Source of the DNA: Affinibrenneria salicis
GTDB taxonomy: Bacteria; Pseudomonadota; Gammaproteobacteria; Enterobacterales; Enterobacteriaceae
Assembly: GCF_008710095.1 (NCBI RefSeq)
Contig: NZ_VYKJ01000029.1
Span: 1-14,630, forward strand
DNA length: 14,630 bases
Reading direction: 5' to 3'
Part shown: positions 6,775-13,868 of the stretch, piece after piece
How positions within the stretch are numbered: position 1 is the stretch's first letter
How the letters are laid out: each line of letters begins with the position of its first letter
Notes under the pieces: generated by a model
Told to the model about the DNA's origin: nothing
The model's input: the letters and a program-made list of their open reading frames with translations, nothing else
Database searches by the model: none
Translations under genes and position numbers: made by a program

Positions 6775-6790
6775 TGGTGCCCGGACTCGG
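6775..6790 (-). other. attachment core identical to the 3' end of tRNA-Phe
   Basis: On the - strand this reads CCGAGTCCGGGCACCA, the last 16 bases of enterobacterial tRNA-Phe including CCA. Similarity fades just upstream (three of the next four bases match, then none), so the rest of the tRNA gene is not here. tRNA-Phe (pheV/pheU) is a classic target of P4-type integrases and of SPI-7-type islands. The integrase gene starts 164 bases further along on the same strand. The site is an att core, not a functional tRNA gene. Confidence 0.72.
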
Positions 6791-6792
6791 GA

Positions 6793-6990
6793 TCATTCAG
6801 CTTTCTATTAAGTTGAAATACAGCATAAATTTTAACTATGGGTGTTGTCAAGACCCGTAGGTTGACCCATATTTTGGCTTTTAGATCAATCTAATAGCTC
6901 CATACACGAGAAAAAACGTCCGGTTCGTTTCTTCGGTTCGATTCCCTATAATACCTGTAAATCGTAATGAGATAAGCTTTATGCGGACTG
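6793..6990. other. gene-free stretch between att core and antitoxin promoter
   Basis: This stretch is AT-rich. It contains a short dyad (ATGGGT 6838-6843 and ACCCAT 6865-6870), a T-stem-like motif GGTTCGATTCC at 6935-6945, and a perfect TATAAT at 6947-6952 without a good -35. I see no supported gene. Confidence 0.4.
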
Positions 6991-7024
6991 TATAATTACT
7001 CTCCATAATAGGGACGGGCGGAGG
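6991..7024 (+). promoter_or_regulatory. promoter and ribosome site of the antitoxin remnant
   Basis: A perfect -10 hexamer TATAAT (6991-6996), preceded by TG, and a strong ribosome site GGAGG (7020-7024) eight bases before ATG 7033. No good -35 is visible at normal spacing. Operons of this toxin-antitoxin type normally repress themselves by binding near the promoter; no clear operator dyad can be assigned here. Confidence 0.5.
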
Positions 7025-7032
7025 ATAACATT

Positions 7033-7257
7033 ATGTCAGTAGAAAAAGACGTTTCTGCTAAACATGTGGCATTAAATTTACGTACCGAGCCCGATGAACA
7101 AGCCGTTACTGAGGAGGCGTTGATCGATCAACGCATCATCATGGCAGATCCTGAAGCCTATCAGGAATTCTTTGCCCGTCTGGATCAGGCTCCCTCCCCA
7201 AATGCCGCACTGCGCAAAACCATACAAACGCCTGCACCGTGGGAACAGAAAAAATAA
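7033..7257 (+). pseudogene. DUF1778 (TacA/KacA-type) antitoxin with internal deletion
   Basis: Antitoxins of this family bind DNA through an N-terminal ribbon-helix-helix and wrap a GNAT acetyltransferase toxin with their C-terminus. The product has 74 residues, whereas the family has about 88-97. The strand region (VALNLRTEP) is present, as is the C-terminal toxin-wrapping part (EEALIDQRIIMADPEAYQEF, then PSPNAALRKTIQTPAPWEQK). The two helices between them, normally including a sequence like R-T-D-F-V-L-E-A-A, are missing, so an in-frame deletion of very roughly 20-30 codons seems to have joined residues 20 and 25. The ribbon-helix-helix fold should be destroyed. The start is well supported by GGAGG. 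It overlaps the toxin fragment by 19 bases, as usual for this operon type. Confidence 0.75.
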
Positions 7258-7328
7258 TATCCGCCACTGAACCGCTTCACGCCGGATTGGTCGGCTCATG
7301 CGAACAGGGGCCTGAATACGCCCTCTAA
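7239..7328 (+). pseudogene. GNAT (TacT/KacT-type) toxin, N-terminal stub
   Basis: From GTG 7239, within the end of the antitoxin gene, the frame reads GTEKIISATEPLHAG, the usual N-terminus of the acetyltransferase toxin that blocks translation by acetylating aminoacyl-tRNA. After 'LHAG' the sequence no longer resembles the family and a stop follows at 7328, giving 29 residues instead of about 160-175. All acetyl-CoA-binding motifs are absent, so no toxin is made. Confidence 0.65.
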
Positions 7329-7336
7329 TTTGTTGT

Positions 7337-7370
7337 ATTGTCTTTCCCTTTGACCAATAGGGAAGACAAT
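7337..7370. promoter_or_regulatory. inverted repeat just before the recombinase start
   Basis: ATTGTCTTTCCCT (7337-7349) and AGGGAAGACAAT (7359-7370) are complementary except for one extra T, with a 9-base spacer. The right arm ends four bases before the GTG start at 7375. It could be an operator, an RNA hairpin covering the ribosome site (the arm contains GGGAAG), or a recombinase binding site. No T-tract follows, which argues against a terminator. Confidence 0.55.
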
Positions 7371-7374
7371 AATA

Positions 7375-8502
7375 GTGAAAAAACGTATCAAAAAGATGCT
7401 GTTAGGTAAGGCGCTGGATAAGTATTTTTCAACGGTATCTCGACATAAGCGAGGACAATTGCAGGAGTTTTACCGGATAAATGTCATTAAGCGCTCACTA
7501 TTGGTTGAGCGGGATATGGATGAAATATCATCAGTCGATATCGCCGAATATCGAGATAGCAGGCTCTCTCAGGTTAATCCACGTACAAAAAAACCTATCA
7601 GTGCTAATACGGTCCGTCTCGAAATGGCACTACTGTCCGCGCTGTACAACCTGGCAAAAGTTGAGTGGGGGACATGCACGGGTAATCCCGTAGAACACGT
7701 AAGAAAACCTGCCGTTTCTTCTGGCCGAACTCGAAGGCTCACATCTCAGGAGGAGCGACGTATTACCCGTTATTTTAAAGATAAAAACCCAGAGGTATTG
7801 GCTATTTTCCGGTTGGCCATCGAGACGGCAATGCGGCAGGGTGAAATATTGTCATTACGCTGGGAGCATATTGATCTTCGTCTTGGGATCGCACATTTGC
7901 CACTCACGAAAAATGGCTCGGCACGTGATGTGCCTTTATCTTCAAAGGCTAGGCAGGTGCTGAAAGATATCTATGTCTCAGGATGTCATGGAACGGGCAG
8001 GGTATTTACTTACTCTTCAAGCGGCTTCAAAAGTGCCTGGCGTACTGCATTACAGGTTATGGCGATAGAAGATCTTCATTTTCATGACCTGAGGCATGAA
8101 GCGATTAGCCGGTTATTCGAGTTGGGGACTTTAAACGTCATGGAGATAGCCGCGATATCAGGACATAAGTCGATGAATATGCTTAAAAGATATACTCATC
8201 TTAGCGCGGCGCATCTTGTGAGTAAGCTTGATGCCAGTAAAAAACAAGCCCAGAAACTGGCTTCGATATTTATCCCTTATCCAGCAGATATTGAGACTAA
8301 TAGTAATGGTCAGGTGACGATGACATTCTCTGATTTTGATGATTTATCTGTTACAGCTTCTACATATGATGATGCGCTTAAAGTGGCCTCTGTTGAACTG
8401 CTTAGATTTCAGGCGATCGCTGCAAAGAATGGCGAGCGGCTTCCCCCACCTGGTCATATTTCGGTAAACATGACTGAACGCGTTCTAATCAACCCGCTTT
8501 AA
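7375..8502 (+). CDS. tyrosine recombinase/integrase with HicB-like C-terminal domain
   Basis: A 375-residue site-specific recombinase. The N-terminal SAM-like DNA-binding domain spans about residues 10-115, and the catalytic domain about 120-285 with all expected residues: Arg154 ([12 protein letters not shown]), Lys179 ([13 protein letters not shown]), His237 and Arg240 ([11 protein letters not shown]), His264 (SGHKS) and the nucleophile Tyr273 (KRYTHLS). It should be active. Residues about 300-365 form an extra domain with HicB-antitoxin character: [20 protein letters not shown], then [17 protein letters not shown], then NGERLPPP. This matches the HicB pattern of a strand pair, 'F-D-D' turn, 'A' helix and terminal 'LPPP'. 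No HicA partner is adjacent. Start GTG 7375 lies within or next to an inverted repeat; the ribosome site GGGAAG is poor. A strong terminator follows. It is the nearest candidate to act on the inverted repeats before mod. Confidence 0.88.
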   Translation: MKKRIKKMLLGKALDKYFSTVSRHKRGQLQEFYRINVIKRSLLVERDMDEISSVDIAEYRDSRLSQVNPRTKKPISANTVRLEMALLSALYNLAKVEWGTCTGNPVEHVRKPAVSSGRTRRLTSQEERRITRYFKDKNPEVLAIFRLAIETAMRQGEILSLRWEHIDLRLGIAHLPLTKNGSARDVPLSSKARQVLKDIYVSGCHGTGRVFTYSSSGFKSAWRTALQVMAIEDLHFHDLRHEAISRLFELGTLNVMEIAAISGHKSMNMLKRYTHLSAAHLVSKLDASKKQAQKLASIFIPYPADIETNSNGQVTMTFSDFDDLSVTASTYDDALKVASVELLRFQAIAAKNGERLPPPGHISVNMTERVLINPL

Positions 8503-8511
8503 ATCTAAACT

Positions 8512-8541
8512 GGCGATATTGATTCGATATCGCCGTTTTTT
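8512..8541 (+). terminator. rho-independent terminator of the recombinase gene
   Basis: GGCGATAT (8512-8519), a 7-base loop and ATATCGCC (8527-8534) form a perfect 8-bp stem followed by GTTTTTT. It lies nine bases after the recombinase stop. It insulates the mod-res operon, which therefore needs its own promoter between 8542 and 8788. Confidence 0.9.
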
Positions 8542-8645
8542 GACGCAGATTGCAGGCTTTGCTGACCCGCTGGCTGAAACCGGTGTCTCAGTACGCTAAC
8601 TCTGCCGGAAGCATGTTGCTTTCGACGCCACGTTTTACACATCAC

Positions 8646-8660
8646 ACTGATAATCCGGTG
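8646..8660 (+). repeat. 15-bp inverted repeat, left copy, upstream of mod
   Basis: ACTGATAATCCGGTG is the exact reverse complement of 8773-8787. The match is 15 of 15 and stops at both ends. The left copy itself lies in a small dyad (CACAC..GTGTG, 8643-8662) followed by TTTT. The 112 bases between the copies contain the region where the mod promoter must be. Confidence 0.9.
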
Positions 8661-8772
8661 TGTTTTAGTGATTGTTGTACATAACATATGGATGTTACGG
8701 GTCATTGATTCGATCGTAAAACTTAATTTAGCACTTCAGAAAGAGGATGCCTGCTGATTCTGCCTGATTCCG
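8661..8772. promoter_or_regulatory. 112-bp segment between inverted repeats, presumed mod promoter region
   Basis: By exclusion (terminator at 8541, gene at 8788) this segment or its left flank should drive mod-res. On the + strand I find only weak matches, such as TTGATT (8705-8710) with badly spaced TAATTT (8724-8729). On the - strand TTTACG (8720-8715), 17 bases and TAACAT (8697-8692) make a better sigma-70 match, four of six at each element, but it points away from mod. Confidence 0.35.
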
Positions 8773-8787
8773 CACCGGATTATCAGT
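8773..8787 (-). repeat. 15-bp inverted repeat, right copy, touching the mod start codon
   Basis: CACCGGATTATCAGT, the reverse complement of 8646-8660, ends at the base before ATG 8788. It occupies the place of the ribosome site, and no Shine-Dalgarno sequence is visible there; the nearest purine run, AAAGAGG (8740-8746), is about 40 bases upstream of the ATG. Confidence 0.9.
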
Positions 8788-10779
8788 ATGGCAAATGAAC
8801 GTATTACTGAGCATAGCTCTGAGCAGAAAGAAAATGCTGAATCGAGTTACAGTATTGATGCTCTGGCCGAGCGCAAACAGGATGAGTTTTGTTCACCACT
8901 TTCCGATATCAGCAACGACCTTTTTGAGATCCCGAGCACTACCCCGAATTTCCGCACCGAACTGGCTGGCCAGCTTGCCGAACTGATTCCTGAGGCTGTT
9001 GCTGATGGCAAGTTGGACGTTGAAAAACTCCGCGAGCTGTTGGCCGATGATGTGGCTGACAGTAACGAGCGCTTTGGCCTGTTCTGGCCGGGGAAAAAGC
9101 TCGCGCTGCGTGCCGCACAAGCACCGACTACTGCAACACTGAAACCAGACTTGGCCAATTCAAAAGACTGGGACACGACGCAGAACATGTTTATCGAGGG
9201 AGACAACCTTGAAGTACTGAAGATCCTGCAACGACACTATCACAACAAGGTCAAGCTGATTTATATCGACCCGCCTTACAACACCGGCAAGGATTTTGTT
9301 TATCCCGATAACTACAAGGAGGGGCTGGACAGTTATCTGGAGTGGACGCGTCAGGTGAATGAGGAAGGTAAGAAAGTTTCCACCAACAGCGAGACCGAAG
9401 GGCGTTATCACTCCAACTGGCTGAACATGATGTACCCGCGCCTGAAGTTAGCACGTAATCTGCTTACCGATGATGGAGTGATTTTTATATCAATCGATGA
9501 TATTGAACATGCACATCTTTTTAAGATTTGTAATGAGGTTTTTGGGGAAAATAATCTAATTGCAAACATTATTTGGCGTTCAAGGACGTCAATTTCAGAC
9601 GATCACGAAGTATCAAGAAATCACAACCATATTCTTGCATATGCCAGAAGCAAATCAGTCTTGCGGTTTTATGGTGATGCGATAGATGACTCTGAATACA
9701 GTAATCCTGACAACGATCCTAGAGGTCCGTGGAAACCAGTACCTCTTGATGCCAATAAACCTGGCGGGGATACCATGTATTCAGTAAAAAATCCCAATAC
9801 AGGTGTCGAGCATTTTCCGCCACAGGGAAGATCCTGGTCCATAAACAGCAAGGATATGAGAAGGCTAATCAACGACAACCGTGTTTCATTTGGTCGTGAT
9901 GGAAAAACAGGCCCAAAACGAAAATTGTTCTATCTGGAGCGTATAGCGCGTGGAGATACCAAAACGCCAAGTTCTGTGTTATTAGATGCAGGTACAACCA
10001 AGGATGGAACCAAGGAAATTGCTGCTCTCTTTGGTTTAAAAGGGATATTCGATTATCCAAAACCGACTTCCCTCCTGAAGCGTCTACTTCAATGGGGGGC
10101 ATCGCAGGACAAAGAGTCCATAATTCTCGATTTCTTCGCTGGTAGTGCCACCACCGCCCACGCTGTAATGCAGCTCAACGCCGAGGACAACGGCAAACGT
10201 CGTTTCGTCATGGTGCAATTGCCGGAACCTACGCCGGAAGCTTCCGAAGCGCGAAAGGCAGACTTTGCCACTATCGCCGACATCTCCCGTAAGCGCATCG
10301 AACTCGCGGGCGAGAAAATAAAATCCGATTTTGCAGAAAGCCAAGTGGATACCGGCTTTCGCGCCTACAAACTGGCGGACACCCATTTCACCAAATGGCG
10401 CGTCACCAGTGATATCGAACCTGACAAGCTAACTCAACATTTGCTCGACCTGCGCGACAGCAGCACTGATGAGGCCAGTCCTGACGACCTGCTCACCGAG
10501 CTGCTGCTGAAACTCGGCTATTCGTTGAGCGAACACCTCAGTACACAAGTTATCGCCGGGCTGGACATCCATGCCATCGCTGGTGATGCCGACAAGCCGC
10601 GTCTGCTGGCGTACTTAAACGAGCGAACCAAACCCACACTGGAACAATTGCGGGAACTGGTGAATACCGAACCTACGCGCCTGATCGTTCTGGAAGATGC
10701 CTTCCACGGCGACGACGAACTGAAAACTAATATTGCTCAATATGCCAGGAGCAAAGGTATTGAGCTGAGGACGGCGTGA
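8788..10779 (+). CDS. mod: type III DNA methyltransferase (Mod), beta-class N6-adenine
   Basis: The modification and recognition subunit of a type III restriction-modification system. It methylates an adenine in a short asymmetric site using S-adenosylmethionine, and guides Res. Length 663, close to EcoP15I Mod (about 644). Motif order is that of the beta class: catalytic DPPYNTGKDF at 161-170 first, then the SAM-binding FAGSATTAHAV at 450-460. 'IEGDNLEVLKIL' (137-147) and 'WLNMMYPRLKLAR' (211-223) are also typical. The target-recognition domain should lie between them. There the DNA (about 9475-10090) turns visibly AT-rich and then returns to the G+C level of the flanks. ATG 8788 has no ribosome site because it touches the 15-bp repeat; the frame is closed upstream by TGA 8755, leaving CTG 8764 as the only other nearby choice. 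It overlaps res. Confidence 0.93.
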   Translation: MANERITEHSSEQKENAESSYSIDALAERKQDEFCSPLSDISNDLFEIPSTTPNFRTELAGQLAELIPEAVADGKLDVEKLRELLADDVADSNERFGLFWPGKKLALRAAQAPTTATLKPDLANSKDWDTTQNMFIEGDNLEVLKILQRHYHNKVKLIYIDPPYNTGKDFVYPDNYKEGLDSYLEWTRQVNEEGKKVSTNSETEGRYHSNWLNMMYPRLKLARNLLTDDGVIFISIDDIEHAHLFKICNEVFGENNLIANIIWRSRTSISDDHEVSRNHNHILAYARSKSVLRFYGDAIDDSEYSNPDNDPRGPWKPVPLDANKPGGDTMYSVKNPNTGVEHFPPQGRSWSINSKDMRRLINDNRVSFGRDGKTGPKRKLFYLERIARGDTKTPSSVLLDAGTTKDGTKEIAALFGLKGIFDYPKPTSLLKRLLQWGASQDKESIILDFFAGSATTAHAVMQLNAEDNGKRRFVMVQLPEPTPEASEARKADFATIADISRKRIELAGEKIKSDFAESQVDTGFRAYKLADTHFTKWRVTSDIEPDKLTQHLLDLRDSSTDEASPDDLLTELLLKLGYSLSEHLSTQVIAGLDIHAIAGDADKPRLLAYLNERTKPTLEQLRELVNTEPTRLIVLEDAFHGDDELKTNIAQYARSKGIELRTA

Positions 10780-13763
10780 TGAACAGTCATTCTCAAAATA
10801 TGGGCTTTCAATTTGATTCGCATCAGCAATATCAACTTGATGCCATCAACGCCGTGGTGGATTTGTTCGATGGCCAACCAAAGGATGCCGACAAGATCGC
10901 GATTGCCTTGCGTGGCAGCGTTGCCAGCCGGGAAGGTGAGCTGGATTTAGGCATCAAACAGGAGATTGGTGCTATCGGCAATAATCTGGTACTGGATGAA
11001 GGCACTATCCTTGCTAACTTACAAACAGTACAGGATCGCAACGGGCTGGAGGTATGCGAAAAACTGGTTGATGATAAACTGGATTTCGACATCGAAATGG
11101 AGACCGGTACGGGTAAAACTTACGTTTATCTGCGTACTGTTTTCGAACTGGCAAAGAAATATGGCTTCACCAAGTTTATCGTCCTGGTTCCCAGCGTCGC
11201 CATCCGTGAAGGGGTGAACACCAGTATTCGTTTGATGCGCGAGCACTTCCGCAGCCTCTATCCGGCGCAGCCTTTCGATGCGAATGTCTACAGCGGCGAC
11301 AAAGCCGAGGAAGTTCAGGCCTTTGCGACTGCGACCAACGTGCAAATACTGGTGATGACGATCGATGCGATACGCGGTAACAAGAATACGCGCATCATTC
11401 ACCAGCAGCGCGACAAACTCAATGGCTTGCGTCCTCTGGATTACCTGAAAGGCACGCATCCCGTGGTTATCATGGATGAACCACAGAATATGGAATCACT
11501 GCTATCCCAGTCCGCGGTGGGTGAACTCGATCCCGTATTCACGTTGCGCTACTCGGCCACGCATAAACAGCGGCGAAACCAGATCTACCGGCTCGATCCG
11601 GTTGATGCGCACGATCTCGGTCTGGTGAAACAGATCGTTGTGGCTGAAGTCGCACAGCACGGTGCGGATGTTGCGCCTTACGTCAAGTTGCTGGAAGTGA
11701 AAGACACGAAAGCCGCGAAACTTGAACTGGCTTGCCGCAAGGCGGATGGCTCTATCGCTCGTCGTAGCAAAAAGGTCAAGCCGCACCAGGAGTTGTCAGA
11801 CGTCACGGGAAATCCTGCTTATACAGGTTGGCGTATTAATGCTTTGAGCATTGCCGCTTTCGGTACGCCTGCCAGTATTGAACTGACGCCGAATGGAAAC
11901 CTGTTATGCGAAGGTGAATCCCTGGGGGGCGCAACAGGCGCGATTTACAAGGAGATGATTCGGGAAACCGTGCGCGAGCATTTGCGCAAGGAAGCGATGT
12001 TGCGCCCGAAGGGGATTAAAGTATTGAGTCTGTTTTTCGTAGACAAGGTGGCGAGTTTTCTCGGCGATGGGGTGAACAACGAAGACGCAAACGGCGAGTT
12101 CACCAAGTGGTTCGATGAGGTGTTCAGGGAAGAGCGTAGCAAGTCTGACGTCTACCAAACATTGCTGTCGCAGGATCCTTGCGAATTACGGCGAGCGTAT
12201 TTTTCCCAACTGAAAACGCGTGGTGGCACGACCTTTGTGGATTCGTCAGGCACAACGGCCAAAGATGACGACGCCTACAAACTCATTATGCAAGACAAGC
12301 AGCGTCTGCTGGACGACGCAGAACCAGTACGCTTCATCTTTAGCCATTCTGCACTGCGCGAGGGCTGGGACAACCCCAACGTGTTTCAGATTTGTACGCT
12401 GCGTGAAATGGGTGCGGAAACGGAACGTCGGCAAACGTTGGGACGTGGTCTGCGCTTGCCAGTGGCGAAAACAGTAAAAGGCTATGAGCGTGTTACCGAC
12501 CGCAGCGTTGCACAACTCACCGTGGTGGCTAATGAGTCCTATGCTACGTTCGCTCAGAACCTGCAAGCTGAATACAGGGAGGCGGGCGTAGCCATCGGAC
12601 AGGTACGACCCAATGAATTTGCCAAGTTGATGAAGAGGGATCCTCATGGTGCGATGACCGATGACATGCTGGGGTTCAAGACATCTTCTGCCATATTCAA
12701 ACATCTGGAAAACGCAGGGTTCATCAAGGATGGTAAGACAACTTCCATGTTTCTGCCGGATGCAGCAGGATTCTCATTACATTTGCCTGCTGAGTTCAGG
12801 CCCTACGAATCAGATATTATCCGGTGCATCCTTAATGCGGGTATTGAGAAATATGTGAAACCTGTAAGCATGAGGGCCAAGCGTAAATTCAACAAAGAAC
12901 TCTACGCCTCGCCGGATTTTGAGATGCTTTGGCGTGCTATCAGCCAGAAAACCACTTATCGAGTGACAGTTAAACACCCTATGCTGATTGAGGCGTGCAT
13001 AAAAGCGATCAAGGCTGAACCCAAAATCCAGCCGTTACGTATTGATGTCACACGTGCGGGTGTCAGGGTGCTGCGTGGCGGCACGCAAGGGCAAGAACTG
13101 GGGGCACGAACTGTCGACCTCAAAGGCAGCTATGATCTGCCGGACATTATCGGTGAGTTGCAGCAAGGTACGTCTCTTACGCGCAAGACGCTGGTAGATA
13201 TTCTCACCGGTAGTGGTAGGTTGGACGAGTTCATTGCCAATCCGAACGACTTTATGGCGATGGTACGCCGTTGCGTAGAGGGTGAACTACAGCGCATCAT
13301 TGTCGAAGGCGTTCAGTATGAAAAGATCGGCGGCTCCGTATATGAACTCCGCGAGTTGCAAGCCGACGGCCTTGCTGAAAAGGATTTCTTCAAAGAGCAT
13401 CTGTACCGCGTTGAACACCCTGAGAAAACCGATTTTGATTACGTCGTGTTTGATGGCGGGCCGGACAGCCCAGAGCGAAAGTTCGCAGAGTTTCTCGATC
13501 ACCACGAGGATATCAGGCTGTTTATGAAACTACCGCCAAGATTCCAGATCGACACGCCGGTTGGCCCTTATAATCCCGACTGGGCCATCATCAAATCCGA
13601 AGGCGGCGAAGACCGCATCTATATGGTTCGCGAAACCAAGAGCACCATGGATGAACAAAAAAGGAGACCATCCGAAAATGCCAAAATCAAGTCTGCCGAG
13701 GCACACTTCAGAGAAATTGGCATCGAGTATGCGGTTTCAGTACCTGAACAGTGGAATATTTGA
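10779..13763 (+). CDS. res: type III restriction endonuclease subunit (Res)
   Basis: The restriction subunit, a superfamily-2 helicase-like ATPase fused to a nuclease. It acts only in complex with Mod and cuts some 25-27 bases from the site when two sites face each other. Length 994, near EcoP15I Res (about 970). Visible are Walker A ETGTGKT (108-114), the DEAD-type box MDEPQ (about 232-236), YSAT (258-261), the arginine-finger motif QTLGRGLRLP (about 550-560), and at the C-terminus a PD-(D/E)-x-K nuclease, with Asp in 'YNPDWAI' (about 933) and ExK in 'VRETKST' (about 951-953). All key residues are present. ATG 10779 shares its A with the mod stop (TGATG) and has GAGG eight bases upstream, so I prefer it to GTG 10776; translation is probably coupled to mod. 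Confidence 0.94.
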   Translation: MNSHSQNMGFQFDSHQQYQLDAINAVVDLFDGQPKDADKIAIALRGSVASREGELDLGIKQEIGAIGNNLVLDEGTILANLQTVQDRNGLEVCEKLVDDKLDFDIEMETGTGKTYVYLRTVFELAKKYGFTKFIVLVPSVAIREGVNTSIRLMREHFRSLYPAQPFDANVYSGDKAEEVQAFATATNVQILVMTIDAIRGNKNTRIIHQQRDKLNGLRPLDYLKGTHPVVIMDEPQNMESLLSQSAVGELDPVFTLRYSATHKQRRNQIYRLDPVDAHDLGLVKQIVVAEVAQHGADVAPYVKLLEVKDTKAAKLELACRKADGSIARRSKKVKPHQELSDVTGNPAYTGWRINALSIAAFGTPASIELTPNGNLLCEGESLGGATGAIYKEMIRETVREHLRKEAMLRPKGIKVLSLFFVDKVASFLGDGVNNEDANGEFTKWFDEVFREERSKSDVYQTLLSQDPCELRRAYFSQLKTRGGTTFVDSSGTTAKDDDAYKLIMQDKQRLLDDAEPVRFIFSHSALREGWDNPNVFQICTLREMGAETERRQTLGRGLRLPVAKTVKGYERVTDRSVAQLTVVANESYATFAQNLQAEYREAGVAIGQVRPNEFAKLMKRDPHGAMTDDMLGFKTSSAIFKHLENAGFIKDGKTTSMFLPDAAGFSLHLPAEFRPYESDIIRCILNAGIEKYVKPVSMRAKRKFNKELYASPDFEMLWRAISQKTTYRVTVKHPMLIEACIKAIKAEPKIQPLRIDVTRAGVRVLRGGTQGQELGARTVDLKGSYDLPDIIGELQQGTSLTRKTLVDILTGSGRLDEFIANPNDFMAMVRRCVEGELQRIIVEGVQYEKIGGSVYELRELQADGLAEKDFFKEHLYRVEHPEKTDFDYVVFDGGPDSPERKFAEFLDHHEDIRLFMKLPPRFQIDTPVGPYNPDWAIIKSEGGEDRIYMVRETKSTMDEQKRRPSENAKIKSAEAHFREIGIEYAVSVPEQWNI

Positions 13764-13803
13764 CTGTCGGCTGGCCTGTGAGGAATAGGCTGGGTAATCA
13801 GTG

Positions 13804-13841
13804 TGGTAAACCTGCCTGTCTCTTTGACGGCAGGTTTACCA
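13804..13841. terminator. strong hairpin between convergent res and recombinase genes
   Basis: TGGTAAACCTGCC (13804-13816) and GGCAGGTTTACCA (13829-13841) form a perfect 13-bp stem with a 12-base loop that can pair a little further. It sits between the res stop (13763) and the stop of the convergent recombinase gene (13869), where a bidirectional terminator is expected. Neither side has a clean T-tract. Confidence 0.6.
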
Positions 13842-13868
13842 GAAGTAGATTACTTAATCTTTTCAACG

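Noticed and set aside
6775..6850. Complete tRNA-Phe gene
   Set aside because: Only the last 16 bases match; no anticodon or D stem follows on the - strand.
12246..12704. Open frame of 152 codons antisense to res
   Set aside because: A shadow of the res coding frame, without start signals or family features.
13804..13841. Invertase crossover (hix/gix-type) site for the serine recombinase
   Set aside because: Crossover sites have half-sites around a 2-bp core. Here the arms are 12 bases apart, and no second copy is visible in the window.
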